NCBI RefSeq assembly: GCF_025947065.1 | Contig: NZ_CP109994.1 | Coordinates: forward strand, 1,550,001 to 1,614,000 | Direction: 5' to 3' | DNA: 64,000 nucleotides | Source: Flavobacterium sp. N1736 | Lineage (GTDB): Bacteria > Bacteroidota > Bacteroidia > Flavobacteriales > Flavobacteriaceae | Shown: positions 17,647-24,994 of the stretch, piece after piece | Position numbering within the stretch: position 1 is the first letter of the stretch | Layout of the letters: each line of letters begins with the position of its first letter | Translations under genes and position numbers: made by a program | Notes under the pieces: model-generated | What the model was told of the DNA's origin: nothing | The model's input: only the letters and a program-made list of their open reading frames with translations | Databases searched by the model: none

Positions 17647-19020
17647 TTACCAACTCCTATATTTATGCCCTTTAAAAGCAAAAAAGAGAATCATAAAATA
17701 AGCCGGCAATAGTATCGAATAGGCTAATTGATTTCCGCTTTTTGATGTTGCTGCGGTTCCGGCTGCAATGTTTGCGGTATTGATATTGTCTGCCAAAAAA
17801 CCATAAAATAGCGGAAAAACGGCACCGCCAATAATTCCCATAATCAGGATTGCGCCTCCAATTTTTGTAAATCCGCCTAAATCCTGAAGTGCCATTGGCC
17901 AAATCGCCGGCCAGCAAAGCGCATTTGCCAATCCTAAAAGGGCGACTAAAAGAACAATCAAAGGCAATTGTGGGATTCCAGGCAACTGAATCATAATTTT
18001 TGGAGAAAGCAATACGATTAATGAAACCAAAATAACGCCTAAAAAACCGGACGCTTTTAATGCAAAAACCTGCGAAACATATTTAGGAATAAGTGTGATT
18101 CCTAAAATATAACCCACAACCATTGCGGTCATTGTAAACGAAGTTAGTTTTAGATAAAACGATCCATTTTCTCCATAAACGCCCAATTGTTTTCCGAAAC
18201 CTCCAATAGAATCTCCCGCCAAAACTTCGGCAGCGATGTAAACCATTAAAGTAATGACGCCGAAAACCAATTGCGGATGCTTGAAAGCTTCGTTTATTTG
18301 TTTGAAAATGCTTAAATGTTCTACTTGTCCTTCATTGTCTAAATTGATTTCCGGAAGCGGAGAAAATTTTACCAAAACCGCCAATACCAACATAATTCCC
18401 GCCATGTATATGTATGGCGTTTGTAATTGCAATGCCAATAAATCGAGTGCATTTTCTTTTTGAGCAGAAGTCATTACAGCAATTTTATCTGCAGAATAAT
18501 CTCCAATATTTGACAATACTAATGACGTTAAAAGTAACGGCGCGAGAAATCCTGCCAGTTTATTGGCGATTCCTAAAACGCTGATTCTTGCTGCGGCGCT
18601 TTCGCGCGGACCAATTACAACAACATACGGATTTGCAGCGGTTTGCAAAACTGCCAAACCTGTTCCCATTACAAATAAAGCAATCAGGAAAAGCACAAAA
18701 GTTCGTGCTTCGGCAGCGGGATAAAACAATAAAGCGCCAACCGCAATAATCAATAATCCCAATGAAATTCCGTTTTTGTAGCCTACTTTTTCTATTAAAA
18801 ATGAAGACGGAATTGCCATTACGAAATAAGCAATATAAAACGCAAATGTCACAAAATATGATTGTGATTCGGTTAGTTCACAAGCTAATTTAAAAAACGG
18901 AATTAGTGGTCCGTTTAGCCAGGTTACGAATCCAAAAATAAAAAATAAGGACGTTAAAATAACCATTGGAATCAAAGTACTGCTTTGTTCTTTCTTTAAA
19001 GTAATATCGATTTCTGACAT
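17647..19020 (-). CDS. Sugar MFS transporter (FucP/GluP-NagP type)
   Basis: A 457-aa inner-membrane protein with about 12 hydrophobic helices. Family features: FFIFGFVTWLNGPLIPFFK after helix 1, the helix 4-5 segment GTGLAVLQTAANPYVVVIGP, and AAARISVLGIANKLAGFLAP. These are typical of the fucose/glucose/galactose:H+ symporter group, which includes NagP-type GlcNAc permeases in Bacteroidota and Gammaproteobacteria. It lies between the NagB fusion and the epimerase-kinase-nucleotidyltransferase module, all minus strand, but separated from both by repeat-rich gaps, so it may have its own promoter. Amino-sugar import is the likely role; exact substrate is inferred from context. Confidence 0.85.
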   Translation of the reverse strand: MSEIDITLKKEQSSTLIPMVILTSLFFIFGFVTWLNGPLIPFFKLACELTESQSYFVTFAFYIAYFVMAIPSSFLIEKVGYKNGISLGLLIIAVGALLFYPAAEARTFVLFLIALFVMGTGLAVLQTAANPYVVVIGPRESAAARISVLGIANKLAGFLAPLLLTSLVLSNIGDYSADKIAVMTSAQKENALDLLALQLQTPYIYMAGIMLVLAVLVKFSPLPEINLDNEGQVEHLSIFKQINEAFKHPQLVFGVITLMVYIAAEVLAGDSIGGFGKQLGVYGENGSFYLKLTSFTMTAMVVGYILGITLIPKYVSQVFALKASGFLGVILVSLIVLLSPKIMIQLPGIPQLPLIVLLVALLGLANALCWPAIWPMALQDLGGFTKIGGAILIMGIIGGAVFPLFYGFLADNINTANIAAGTAATSKSGNQLAYSILLPAYFMILFFAFKGHKYRSW

Positions 19021-19595
19021 GTTTTTTTTGGTTTGGATTAATTATTGGGTTTGGTTTAATTTATTTTTTAACACATAGAAACATAGATTTTTTTAGCTTA
19101 AAAAAGGCGTTTCACTTATTTAAACAATCATAGCTATCTGTGAGAAACCGGATTGTCTGGCTGAACGAAGTCGAAACCTTTCTATGTGTTAAATATTTTT
19201 TCACGCAGATTTAGCAGATTTGGCAGATTTTTTTCTAATCATTTTAATCTTTTAATCTGTGGCGTTGTTTTTTTCAACACATAGAAACATAGCTCTTGCA
19301 AATTAAAAAAAGGCGTTTCACTTGTTTAAACAAATCCCGACGCTTCGGGACTATGTGTGAGAAACTTGTTTCTTTTTATATTCTTTTTACAATCTATAAA
19401 TCCTATGTTTCTATGTGTTAAATATTTTTTCACGCAGATTTAGCAGATTTGGCAGATTTTTTTCTAATCATTTTTAATCTTTTAATCTGTGGCGTTGTTT
19501 TTTTCAACACATAGAAACATAGCTCTTGCAACTTCAAAAAAGGCGTTTCACTTGTTTAAACAAATCCCGACGCTTCGGGACTATGTGTGAGAAAC
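19021..19595. repeat. Repeat-filled gap with a 188-bp direct duplication
   Basis: No gene in 575 bp. A composite unit starting AACACATAGAAACATAG at 19070 is followed by two near-identical copies: 19181-19367 and 19410-19597. Both run from TCTATGTGTTAAATATTT through a CAGATT module, TTTAATCTGTGGCG, AACACATAGAAACATAG, GGCGTTTCACTTGTTTAAAC and a CCCGACGCTTCGGG hairpin. The copies differ by one extra T and about three substitutions. The second copy reaches the stop codon of the epimerase gene. Confidence 0.88.
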
Positions 19596-20519
19596 TTACT
19601 TCACTAATTCCTGATCGTAAAAAACGATAGTTTCTTCTAAGGCTTTATCTATTGTGTATTCCGGTTTGAAACCTAATTGGTTGAATTTTTCAGGATTGGC
19701 TTTCGAATGTTTGATATCGCCGGGTCTTTCTTCGAGGAATTTTATCTGTGATTTTGAGTTGGTAATTTTTATGATTTTTTCAGCCAGTTCTAAAACCGAA
19801 GTGCTGTGTCCCAGCGCCACATTATACGTTTCAGTTCCTTTTTGAGAAGCCAGAATATTCGCTTTCACGACATCTTTTACATAAATAAAATCTCTGGTTT
19901 GCAATCCGTCTCCATAAATTGTAATGGGTTCATTTTGAAGTGCTTTATTGATAAAAATAGGCACAGCCGCCGCATAAGCAGATTCCGGATTTTGGCGTGG
20001 ACCAAAGACATTAAAATAACGCAAAGAAGCTGTAGGAACCTGATATTGATCGAGATACATTTTTAAATAATATTCTCCGTCAAGTTTTGTAATCGCATAC
20101 GGCGTCATTGGTTCCGGAAACATCGTTTCTACTTTTGGCAAAACAGGATTATTTCCATAATTTGCTGCAGATGTTGAAAGTACCACTTTACAATTTGAAT
20201 TGTTTTTTGCGGCTTCAAGAATATTTATGGTTCCAATGGTATTGATTTCAATGCATTCCCTGATTTTCAAAAGCGATTCGGGAACGCTTACCAAAGCTGC
20301 GAGATGAAAAATTCCTGCTGCTCCGCTTACTAATTCGTTAACTAAATCTTCGTCACGAATATCGCCTTTTACAAAATCAACATTCAGTCCGTTTAAGTTG
20401 TGCTCAAATCCCGTTCTAAGGCTATCAAGTATCGTAACTTTATGTCCTTCTTTTGATAAATGTTCGGCAATGTGGCTTCCTATAAAACCTGCACCGCCGG
20501 TAATTACATATTTTTTCAT
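19596..20519 (-). CDS. NAD-dependent sugar-nucleotide epimerase (GalE-like SDR)
   Basis: A 307-aa extended short-chain dehydrogenase. The Rossmann motif is GGAGFIGSH (8-16) and the catalytic pair is Y141 and K145 with S116-T-S118 nearby. The RYFNVFGPRQNP and GDGLQTRDFIYVKDVV stretches are typical of UDP-hexose and UDP-HexNAc 4-epimerases. It is 5 bp downstream of the NahK-like kinase gene, and a sugar nucleotidyltransferase begins that set. The trio reads as HexNAc to HexNAc-1-P to UDP-HexNAc, then UDP-GalNAc to UDP-GlcNAc. Substrate choice (UDP-GlcNAc versus UDP-Glc) is inferred from the kinase, not from residues. Confidence 0.85.
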   Translation of the reverse strand: MKKYVITGGAGFIGSHIAEHLSKEGHKVTILDSLRTGFEHNLNGLNVDFVKGDIRDEDLVNELVSGAAGIFHLAALVSVPESLLKIRECIEINTIGTINILEAAKNNSNCKVVLSTSAANYGNNPVLPKVETMFPEPMTPYAITKLDGEYYLKMYLDQYQVPTASLRYFNVFGPRQNPESAYAAAVPIFINKALQNEPITIYGDGLQTRDFIYVKDVVKANILASQKGTETYNVALGHSTSVLELAEKIIKITNSKSQIKFLEERPGDIKHSKANPEKFNQLGFKPEYTIDKALEETIVFYDQELVK

Positions 20520-20524
20520 TCTTT

Positions 20525-21628
20525 TTATTTTAGTGACCCAATGAAATTCAAATTATAGTCCTGCATTTCATCAAATTGTTCTGAAAGGCTTTCAATTAAC
20601 TTAAACTGATTTTTAGAACGATCCAGATTATGTTCCGGATATTCTGTTTTGTAATACACATCGTCGTTTAAAAAATCGGTCAAAAAACGTAATGCCATAA
20701 TAAATACCATTGTTTTTGCGCCAAGCGGAAGGTATTTTATCTCTAATAATGAAAGTGATGAATTGGTTTTTTCGAGAAAACCTTTTACATACGCTTTATA
20801 ATACTGAAGATTGAAATTTACAAGCTCTAGGTTTTTTTCATCTTCTGCCGCTGTATTGCAAATGGTTCGAATGGCGTCTCCAAAATCATAGTGAACAATT
20901 CCGGGCATAACAGTGTCAGTATCAATCACGCAAAGTCCTTTTTTATTAGCGTCAAAAAGTGCGTTGGAAATTTTGGTATCGTTATGCGTTACTCTTAGTT
21001 TTATTTTTTGGGCATCTTTTAAATTTTGTAAAACATGCATTTCTTCTTTAAGTTCATGAACCAGATCAATGCATTTTTTTGCCTGTTCAATTCGCTGTTC
21101 CGAAGCTTCTTTTAAAGCCCTGTCAAACTGTGCGTAACGAAAAATCATATTATGAAAATTCGGAATTACTTCTGTTAGTTTTCTGGCGTCAAAATCACTG
21201 GTAAGATTTAGAAATTCACCAAATAATTTTCCGCCTTCATACGCAATTTCCTCATTATTAACGGTTTCAAAAGTCAGGCTTCCTTCAATATAAACCATCA
21301 TATTCCAGAAATTTCCTTCTTTATCATGATAATAAAAAATTCCTTTTTTGGTTCCGATAAAAGTTAAAACCCTTCGTTTGAGTTCTTCTTCAGATAAATG
21401 TTTTAATTTTTTAAGCAAATGTTTGCTTACACTTACTTTATTGGCAATAAGCCCCGGAACGTCTTTAAAAACGCCATCATTAATGCGCTGTAAAATAAAC
21501 TGTTTACGGCTATCAGTTGTTATTAAATAGGTGTCGTTGATATGACCTGACGCCAATTCTTCAAAATTTTTAAAAACTTCTATATGGTCGAACTGGTCGA
21601 ATATAAATTTTAAATGTTCTGCTACCAT
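20525..21628 (-). CDS. NahK-like N-acetylhexosamine 1-kinase
   Basis: A 367-aa member of the aminoglycoside-phosphotransferase fold. The catalytic loop is THNDTKISNALFD (214-226) with D217, and the metal loop is CVIDTDTVMPG (233-243) with D236/D238, followed by HYDFGDAIRT. This spacing and the DTVMPG plus YDFGD text match my recollection of NahK, which phosphorylates GalNAc and GlcNAc at C1. APH enzymes for antibiotics lack this pattern. It sits between a sugar nucleotidyltransferase (1 bp gap) and an epimerase (5 bp gap), the same logic as the galacto-N-biose/lacto-N-biose I pathway. That pathway's phosphorylase is not seen here; GH109 could release free GalNAc instead. Confidence 0.82.
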   Translation of the reverse strand: MVAEHLKFIFDQFDHIEVFKNFEELASGHINDTYLITTDSRKQFILQRINDGVFKDVPGLIANKVSVSKHLLKKLKHLSEEELKRRVLTFIGTKKGIFYYHDKEGNFWNMMVYIEGSLTFETVNNEEIAYEGGKLFGEFLNLTSDFDARKLTEVIPNFHNMIFRYAQFDRALKEASEQRIEQAKKCIDLVHELKEEMHVLQNLKDAQKIKLRVTHNDTKISNALFDANKKGLCVIDTDTVMPGIVHYDFGDAIRTICNTAAEDEKNLELVNFNLQYYKAYVKGFLEKTNSSLSLLEIKYLPLGAKTMVFIMALRFLTDFLNDDVYYKTEYPEHNLDRSKNQFKLIESLSEQFDEMQDYNLNFIGSLK

Positions 21629-21629
21629 A

Positions 21630-22538
21630 TTACCAGAGATTAGTTGGATAAACTTTTTGGGCTCTTAATTTTTCAATTTCTTTTTTTACAATTTCTTTGT
21701 CTTCTTTGTAGGTAACGCCAAACCATTTTGCATTTGACTGAAGTACTTCGAGCGATGCGTTTTCTGATTTCAGGATTTCGTTTACAACGGATGTAATAAA
21801 AAATTCGGCTTTTAAATCGTGTTCGTTTTCTTTGAGGAATTCTTCAAAAAGTGCGCCTCCAAACTCAAAACATTTTGGTGTAAATCCCCAAAAATTCATA
21901 GAAACGATCGTATTTTCATCTATCGGAATAAAATCACCGTTATCGTCTTTACGCATTAATTTGCCGTTTATTTTTTCGATATGCGTACGTTCGGTTACAT
22001 CTGTAAGATAATTATTGGCGTCAACCTGACATTCTCCTCTTGATACAAAACCATGATCTGAGACGGTGTTTTTAAGCAAATATGCCATCATATTAAAATG
22101 ATACGATTCTTTATCCATATCTGTCAAGGCTTTTGCCATGATTTCAAAAGCTTCTTTTCCGTAAAAATCATCGGCATTTATAATGGCAAAATTTTCGGTT
22201 ACTTCATCTTTCGCCATCAATAAAGCATGTCCGGTTCCCCAGGGTTTTTTTCTCTCCGGATTTTGATATTTTACAGGAACATTATCTATTTCCTGAAAAA
22301 CATAGCCAACTTCGGCTTTTCCTTCCAGTTTTTTATTGAAAATTTCTTTACACTCGTCCTCAATATTTTTGCTTATAATAAATACAAATTTTCCAAAGCC
22401 TGCCTGCAATGCATCATATATAGAAAAATCCATAATTGTATCTCCTTCGGGAGTAAATGTATCTAACTGTTTTAATCCTCCATATCGACTTCCAATACCT
22501 GCCGCCAAAATCACGAGAGTAGGTTTACTTTTGCTCAT
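21630..22538 (-). CDS. Sugar-phosphate nucleotidyltransferase (probable UDP-HexNAc pyrophosphorylase)
   Basis: A 302-aa protein with the NTP-transferase signature LAAGIGSRYGGLKQL (11-25), KPWGTGHALLMAKDE for base binding, and IINADDFYG as the metal-binding site. The N-SMNFWGFTPKCFEF segment is typical of the second sugar-binding region. It is the first gene of the minus-strand trio and starts 319 bp from the divergent LacI-family regulator. With the NahK-like kinase next to it, the likely reaction is HexNAc-1-P + UTP to UDP-HexNAc. Two operator-like palindromes in the divergent gap (22772, 22793) suggest it is controlled by that regulator. Confidence 0.82.
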   Translation of the reverse strand: MSKSKPTLVILAAGIGSRYGGLKQLDTFTPEGDTIMDFSIYDALQAGFGKFVFIISKNIEDECKEIFNKKLEGKAEVGYVFQEIDNVPVKYQNPERKKPWGTGHALLMAKDEVTENFAIINADDFYGKEAFEIMAKALTDMDKESYHFNMMAYLLKNTVSDHGFVSRGECQVDANNYLTDVTERTHIEKINGKLMRKDDNGDFIPIDENTIVSMNFWGFTPKCFEFGGALFEEFLKENEHDLKAEFFITSVVNEILKSENASLEVLQSNAKWFGVTYKEDKEIVKKEIEKLRAQKVYPTNLW

Positions 22539-22771
22539 TTAAATAGTATATTAATTGGTTTATTATTTTTAAATTTTTGGTCATTTTTTTGTCTTTCAAT
22601 TTTTCGAAATATGAAGTAAATTAAAAACCGATCAGATATTAACAACTTCTCTTATAAATTGAAAAATAAATATTAATCTGACAATATTTACGTTAATATC
22701 ATAAAGTATATGATTAATATTCGGCTAAAATATATATTAATATTTTATAAAAAAAGAAAATAGTGTTAAAA

Positions 22772-22806
22772 TGTGCTCGAACACAATTAAAATGTTTTCG
22801 AACACA
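22772..22806. promoter_or_regulatory. Pair of LacI-type operators in the divergent gap
   Basis: TGTGCTCGAACACA at 22772-22785 and TGTTTTCGAACACA at 22793-22806, 21 bp apart start to start (two helical turns). They lie 51-85 bp before the regulator start and about 235-270 bp before the nucleotidyltransferase start. The 318-bp gap 22539-22856 holds nothing else recognisable apart from the promoter-like box listed next. Confidence 0.75.
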
Positions 22807-22841
22807 TTAAATTTAATATTTTTAGATATTTGAATTTTATA

Positions 22842-22849
22842 TATATTTG
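22842..22849 (+). promoter_or_regulatory. Candidate Bacteroidota -7 box of the LacI gene
   Basis: TATATTTG matches the TAnnTTTG consensus. It would place transcription start within a few bases of the ATG at 22857, giving an almost leaderless mRNA. No clear -33 TTTG at standard spacing is seen, so this is tentative. The operator at 22793-22806 would lie around -45, suited to blocking polymerase. Confidence 0.35.
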
Positions 22850-22856
22850 TTATTAT

Positions 22857-23897
22857 ATGGAGAAAATTTACACAATTAAGGATATTGCAGAACTTGCAGG
22901 TGTTTCTAAAGGCACTGTAGATCGTGTTTTGCATAAAAGAGGAAAAGTCTCTCAGGATGCTCTTGACAGGGTAAATGAGGTTTTGGATAAGATTGATTAT
23001 CAGCCTAATTTAATGGCAAGAAGTTTAAAGAAAACGCAAATTTATTCGATATGTGTTTTGCTGCCGGATTCTAAAAATGATCCGTATTGGCAGCCTTGCA
23101 TTGATGGAATAAATGAAGCCAAAAAAGAGTTTAAATCTTTTAATGTTAAAGTAGAAATTTTCTTGTTTGATGCCACAAGCACGGCATCGTTTGTAGAAAC
23201 CAACAAAGCTGTTTTAAAAGCGTCGCCGGATGCTGTTTTATTGGTTCCGTTGTTTCATAAAGAAGCGATTGATGCTATCGAAACCTACAATTCTAAAGGT
23301 ATTATCTCCAGTATCTTTAACAATCAGCTTAAATCGAGCGTTATAAAAAGTTTTGTAGGTCAGGATTTATTTCAAAGCGGAAGAATTGCAGCTCGATTAT
23401 TAGAATTGTTGATTCAAAAAGGAACAATCGCCATCGTTCATATCGATGAAGATTACGAGAATGCGATTCACATGCAGGAAAAAGAAAAAGGTTTCAGGGA
23501 TTATTTTGATACTTTAGAAAACGGAAAATTTGAGATTAAAACCTTCAAAGTAAAACATCCGCAATTTAAAACGACGCTTAAAGAATTTTTAGAATCAAAT
23601 CCTCAAATTCAGGGACTTTTTGTTACGACTTCAAAAGCGTATCAGGTGGCTAAAATTATTGCCAAAAATCCTGAACGAAAAATTGCGCTCGTAGGCTACG
23701 ATTTACTCGAAGATAATCTTGAATATCTGAACAATAAAACCATTGATTTTTTAATTCATCAAAATCCAAAAAGGCAAGCTTATTTAGGAACTACAAGTTT
23801 AATTGAGCATTTTATTTTCGAAAAAGAAATTAGTGCGCAAAAGCTTTTGCCTATCGATATTATCAATACTGAAAACGCTAAGGATTATTTTTTGTAA
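22857..23897 (+). CDS. LacI-family transcriptional regulator
   Basis: Start chosen at 22857 (MEKIYTIKDIAELAGVSKG), because an earlier ATG at 22830 would add nine residues coded by a promoter-like stretch and LacI proteins normally begin just before the helix-turn-helix. The 346-aa product has the LacI HTH (about 6-25, TIKDIAELAGVSKGTVDRVL), a hinge helix (DYQPNLMARSLKK), and a periplasmic-binding-protein-like effector domain (about 60-340) as in sugar-responsive LacI members. Six palindromes resembling LacI operators are placed upstream of SusC, of this gene and of the beta-helix gene, so it probably controls the amino-sugar locus. The inducer is unknown; a HexNAc or its phosphate is likely. 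Confidence 0.9.
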   Translation: MEKIYTIKDIAELAGVSKGTVDRVLHKRGKVSQDALDRVNEVLDKIDYQPNLMARSLKKTQIYSICVLLPDSKNDPYWQPCIDGINEAKKEFKSFNVKVEIFLFDATSTASFVETNKAVLKASPDAVLLVPLFHKEAIDAIETYNSKGIISSIFNNQLKSSVIKSFVGQDLFQSGRIAARLLELLIQKGTIAIVHIDEDYENAIHMQEKEKGFRDYFDTLENGKFEIKTFKVKHPQFKTTLKEFLESNPQIQGLFVTTSKAYQVAKIIAKNPERKIALVGYDLLEDNLEYLNNKTIDFLIHQNPKRQAYLGTTSLIEHFIFEKEISAQKLLPIDIINTENAKDYFL

Positions 23898-23912
23898 ACT
23901 TTCGGCTTAGAT

Positions 23913-24276
23913 TTTAAACACATAGAAAGGCTTCCGATTTATATGTTTATTTTTTCTCGCAGATTTTGCAGATTGAGCAGATTTTATTATAATCATTTTA
24001 ATCGCTCCATATAGTTTGTCATTTCGAGCGAAGGGAGAAATCGCACGCGTAACTCGACAAAGATTGACGATTTTGATTGCGGAGTTTCTTGTGCGATTTC
24101 TCCCTTCGGTCGAAATGACAAAAAGCGCGCAAAAAAAAATCTGCTCAATCTGCAAAATCTGCGAGAAAAAACATCACCACATGCATAAAAAACATGTTTC
24201 CACACATAACTATGTTTGTTTAAATAAGTGAAACGTCTTTTTAAGCGTACAGAATCTATGTTTCTATGTGTTTAAA
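23913..24276. repeat. Nested three-layer palindrome (includes palindromic element copy 3)
   Basis: Three inverted pairs lie inside one another. Outer: TTTAAACACATAGAAA (23913-23928) with its exact reverse complement at 24261-24276. Middle: perfect 35-bp arms at 23951-23985 and 24136-24170 (CTCGCAGATTTTGCAG core). Inner: the ~110-bp palindromic element, arms 24015-24046 and 24091-24122 with one mismatch. A GTGAAACGTCTTTTT segment near 24228 matches the GGCGTTTCACTT module elsewhere, inverted. The block fills the gap 23898-24276 and touches the stop codon of the next gene. No gene is present. Confidence 0.9.
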
Positions 24277-24915
24277 TTAAATCCCCAAAGTCAAAATACC
24301 AAACGAACTCGAAATATGAAAATTAGGTTTTTCGGTATCGGGATCAACCCATGAAATCCAAGTTGGTTCGAATAAATTATTGTCTTGTTTTTTATATTTT
24401 GCCCTGAAAAGTCCGGCTTCGATTGTATTGTTTTTAATCAGATTGAAGTTTCGTAAAGACTGAATACTGATGGCTATTTCTACAATAAAATGATCTTCTT
24501 TGATATGCGATTTTACCGTCAGATCATTTTTAGGCCAATTCCAGTCGTAGTCAAATTTTTTATTGGGATAAGCAATAAAATCCATTATTCGTGGTGTTGG
24601 ATCAATTTCCAGACAATAATAAGGATTGAGAGTTTCATCTGTTCGAAAGAAAATTTCAACACGATCCGACTCTGCAATACTGTCTACAGAATCATCTTTT
24701 CTGTCAATATGAATATTGGTATCATAAACGGTATAAGAAAAATAGATATTTTCAAGATCCCATAAAGCCTTAAATTCAATTTTTTCAGGTTCTGCATAAT
24801 CCCACGGAGAAATGAAATCGGTTAATATTTCTGCTTTCTTCCAAAACGGATTATCTCCCAAACCATTTATTTGCAAAATGTTTTTCTCAATGCGATGTAC
24901 AGTATAATTTTTCAT
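24277..24915 (-). CDS. CBM9-like carbohydrate-binding protein
   Basis: A 212-aa protein with the layout of CBM9-type proteins: NPFWKKAEIL near the N-terminus, FKALWDLENIYFSYTVYD strand pair, DDSVDSIAESDRVEIFF, PYYCLEIDPTPRIMDFIAY, and a WISWVDPDTEKPNFH stretch near the end. CBM9 domains bind sugar ends. Unlike the secreted forms, no signal peptide is visible, so it may be cytosolic or exported otherwise. It stands between the LacI gene (convergent) and the T9SS-exported beta-helix gene. An in-locus role in sugar sensing or handling is a guess. Confidence 0.75.
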   Translation of the reverse strand: MKNYTVHRIEKNILQINGLGDNPFWKKAEILTDFISPWDYAEPEKIEFKALWDLENIYFSYTVYDTNIHIDRKDDSVDSIAESDRVEIFFRTDETLNPYYCLEIDPTPRIMDFIAYPNKKFDYDWNWPKNDLTVKSHIKEDHFIVEIAISIQSLRNFNLIKNNTIEAGLFRAKYKKQDNNLFEPTWISWVDPDTEKPNFHISSSFGILTLGI

Positions 24916-24950
24916 TCTAAAAAGGTACGCAATTTAAAAAAAAGAAAAAA

Positions 24951-24982
24951 GGGAGCAAAAAATAAAAATATCTTTTGCTCCC
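24951..24982 (-). terminator. Intrinsic terminator of the beta-helix gene
   Basis: Perfect 10-bp stem GGGAGCAAAA (24951-24960) with TTTTGCTCCC (24973-24982), 12-nt loop. On the minus strand the stem is followed by TTTTTTCTTTTTTTT, a textbook U tract, 12 bp after the stop of the gene ending at 24995. Confidence 0.92.
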
Positions 24983-24994
24983 AAAAATTAAATA

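Noticed and set aside
20525..21628. Aminoglycoside resistance gene
   Set aside because: APH fold, but the DTVMPG/YDFGD loop and the sugar-nucleotide neighbours point to an N-acetylhexosamine kinase.
22830..22856. Nine-residue upstream start of the LacI gene
   Set aside because: These codons overlap the TATATTTG promoter-like box, and LacI proteins start right before the helix-turn-helix.
23907..24231. Several 70-82-aa frames on both strands
   Set aside because: All lie in the nested palindrome; symmetrical repeats give open frames on both strands without being genes.
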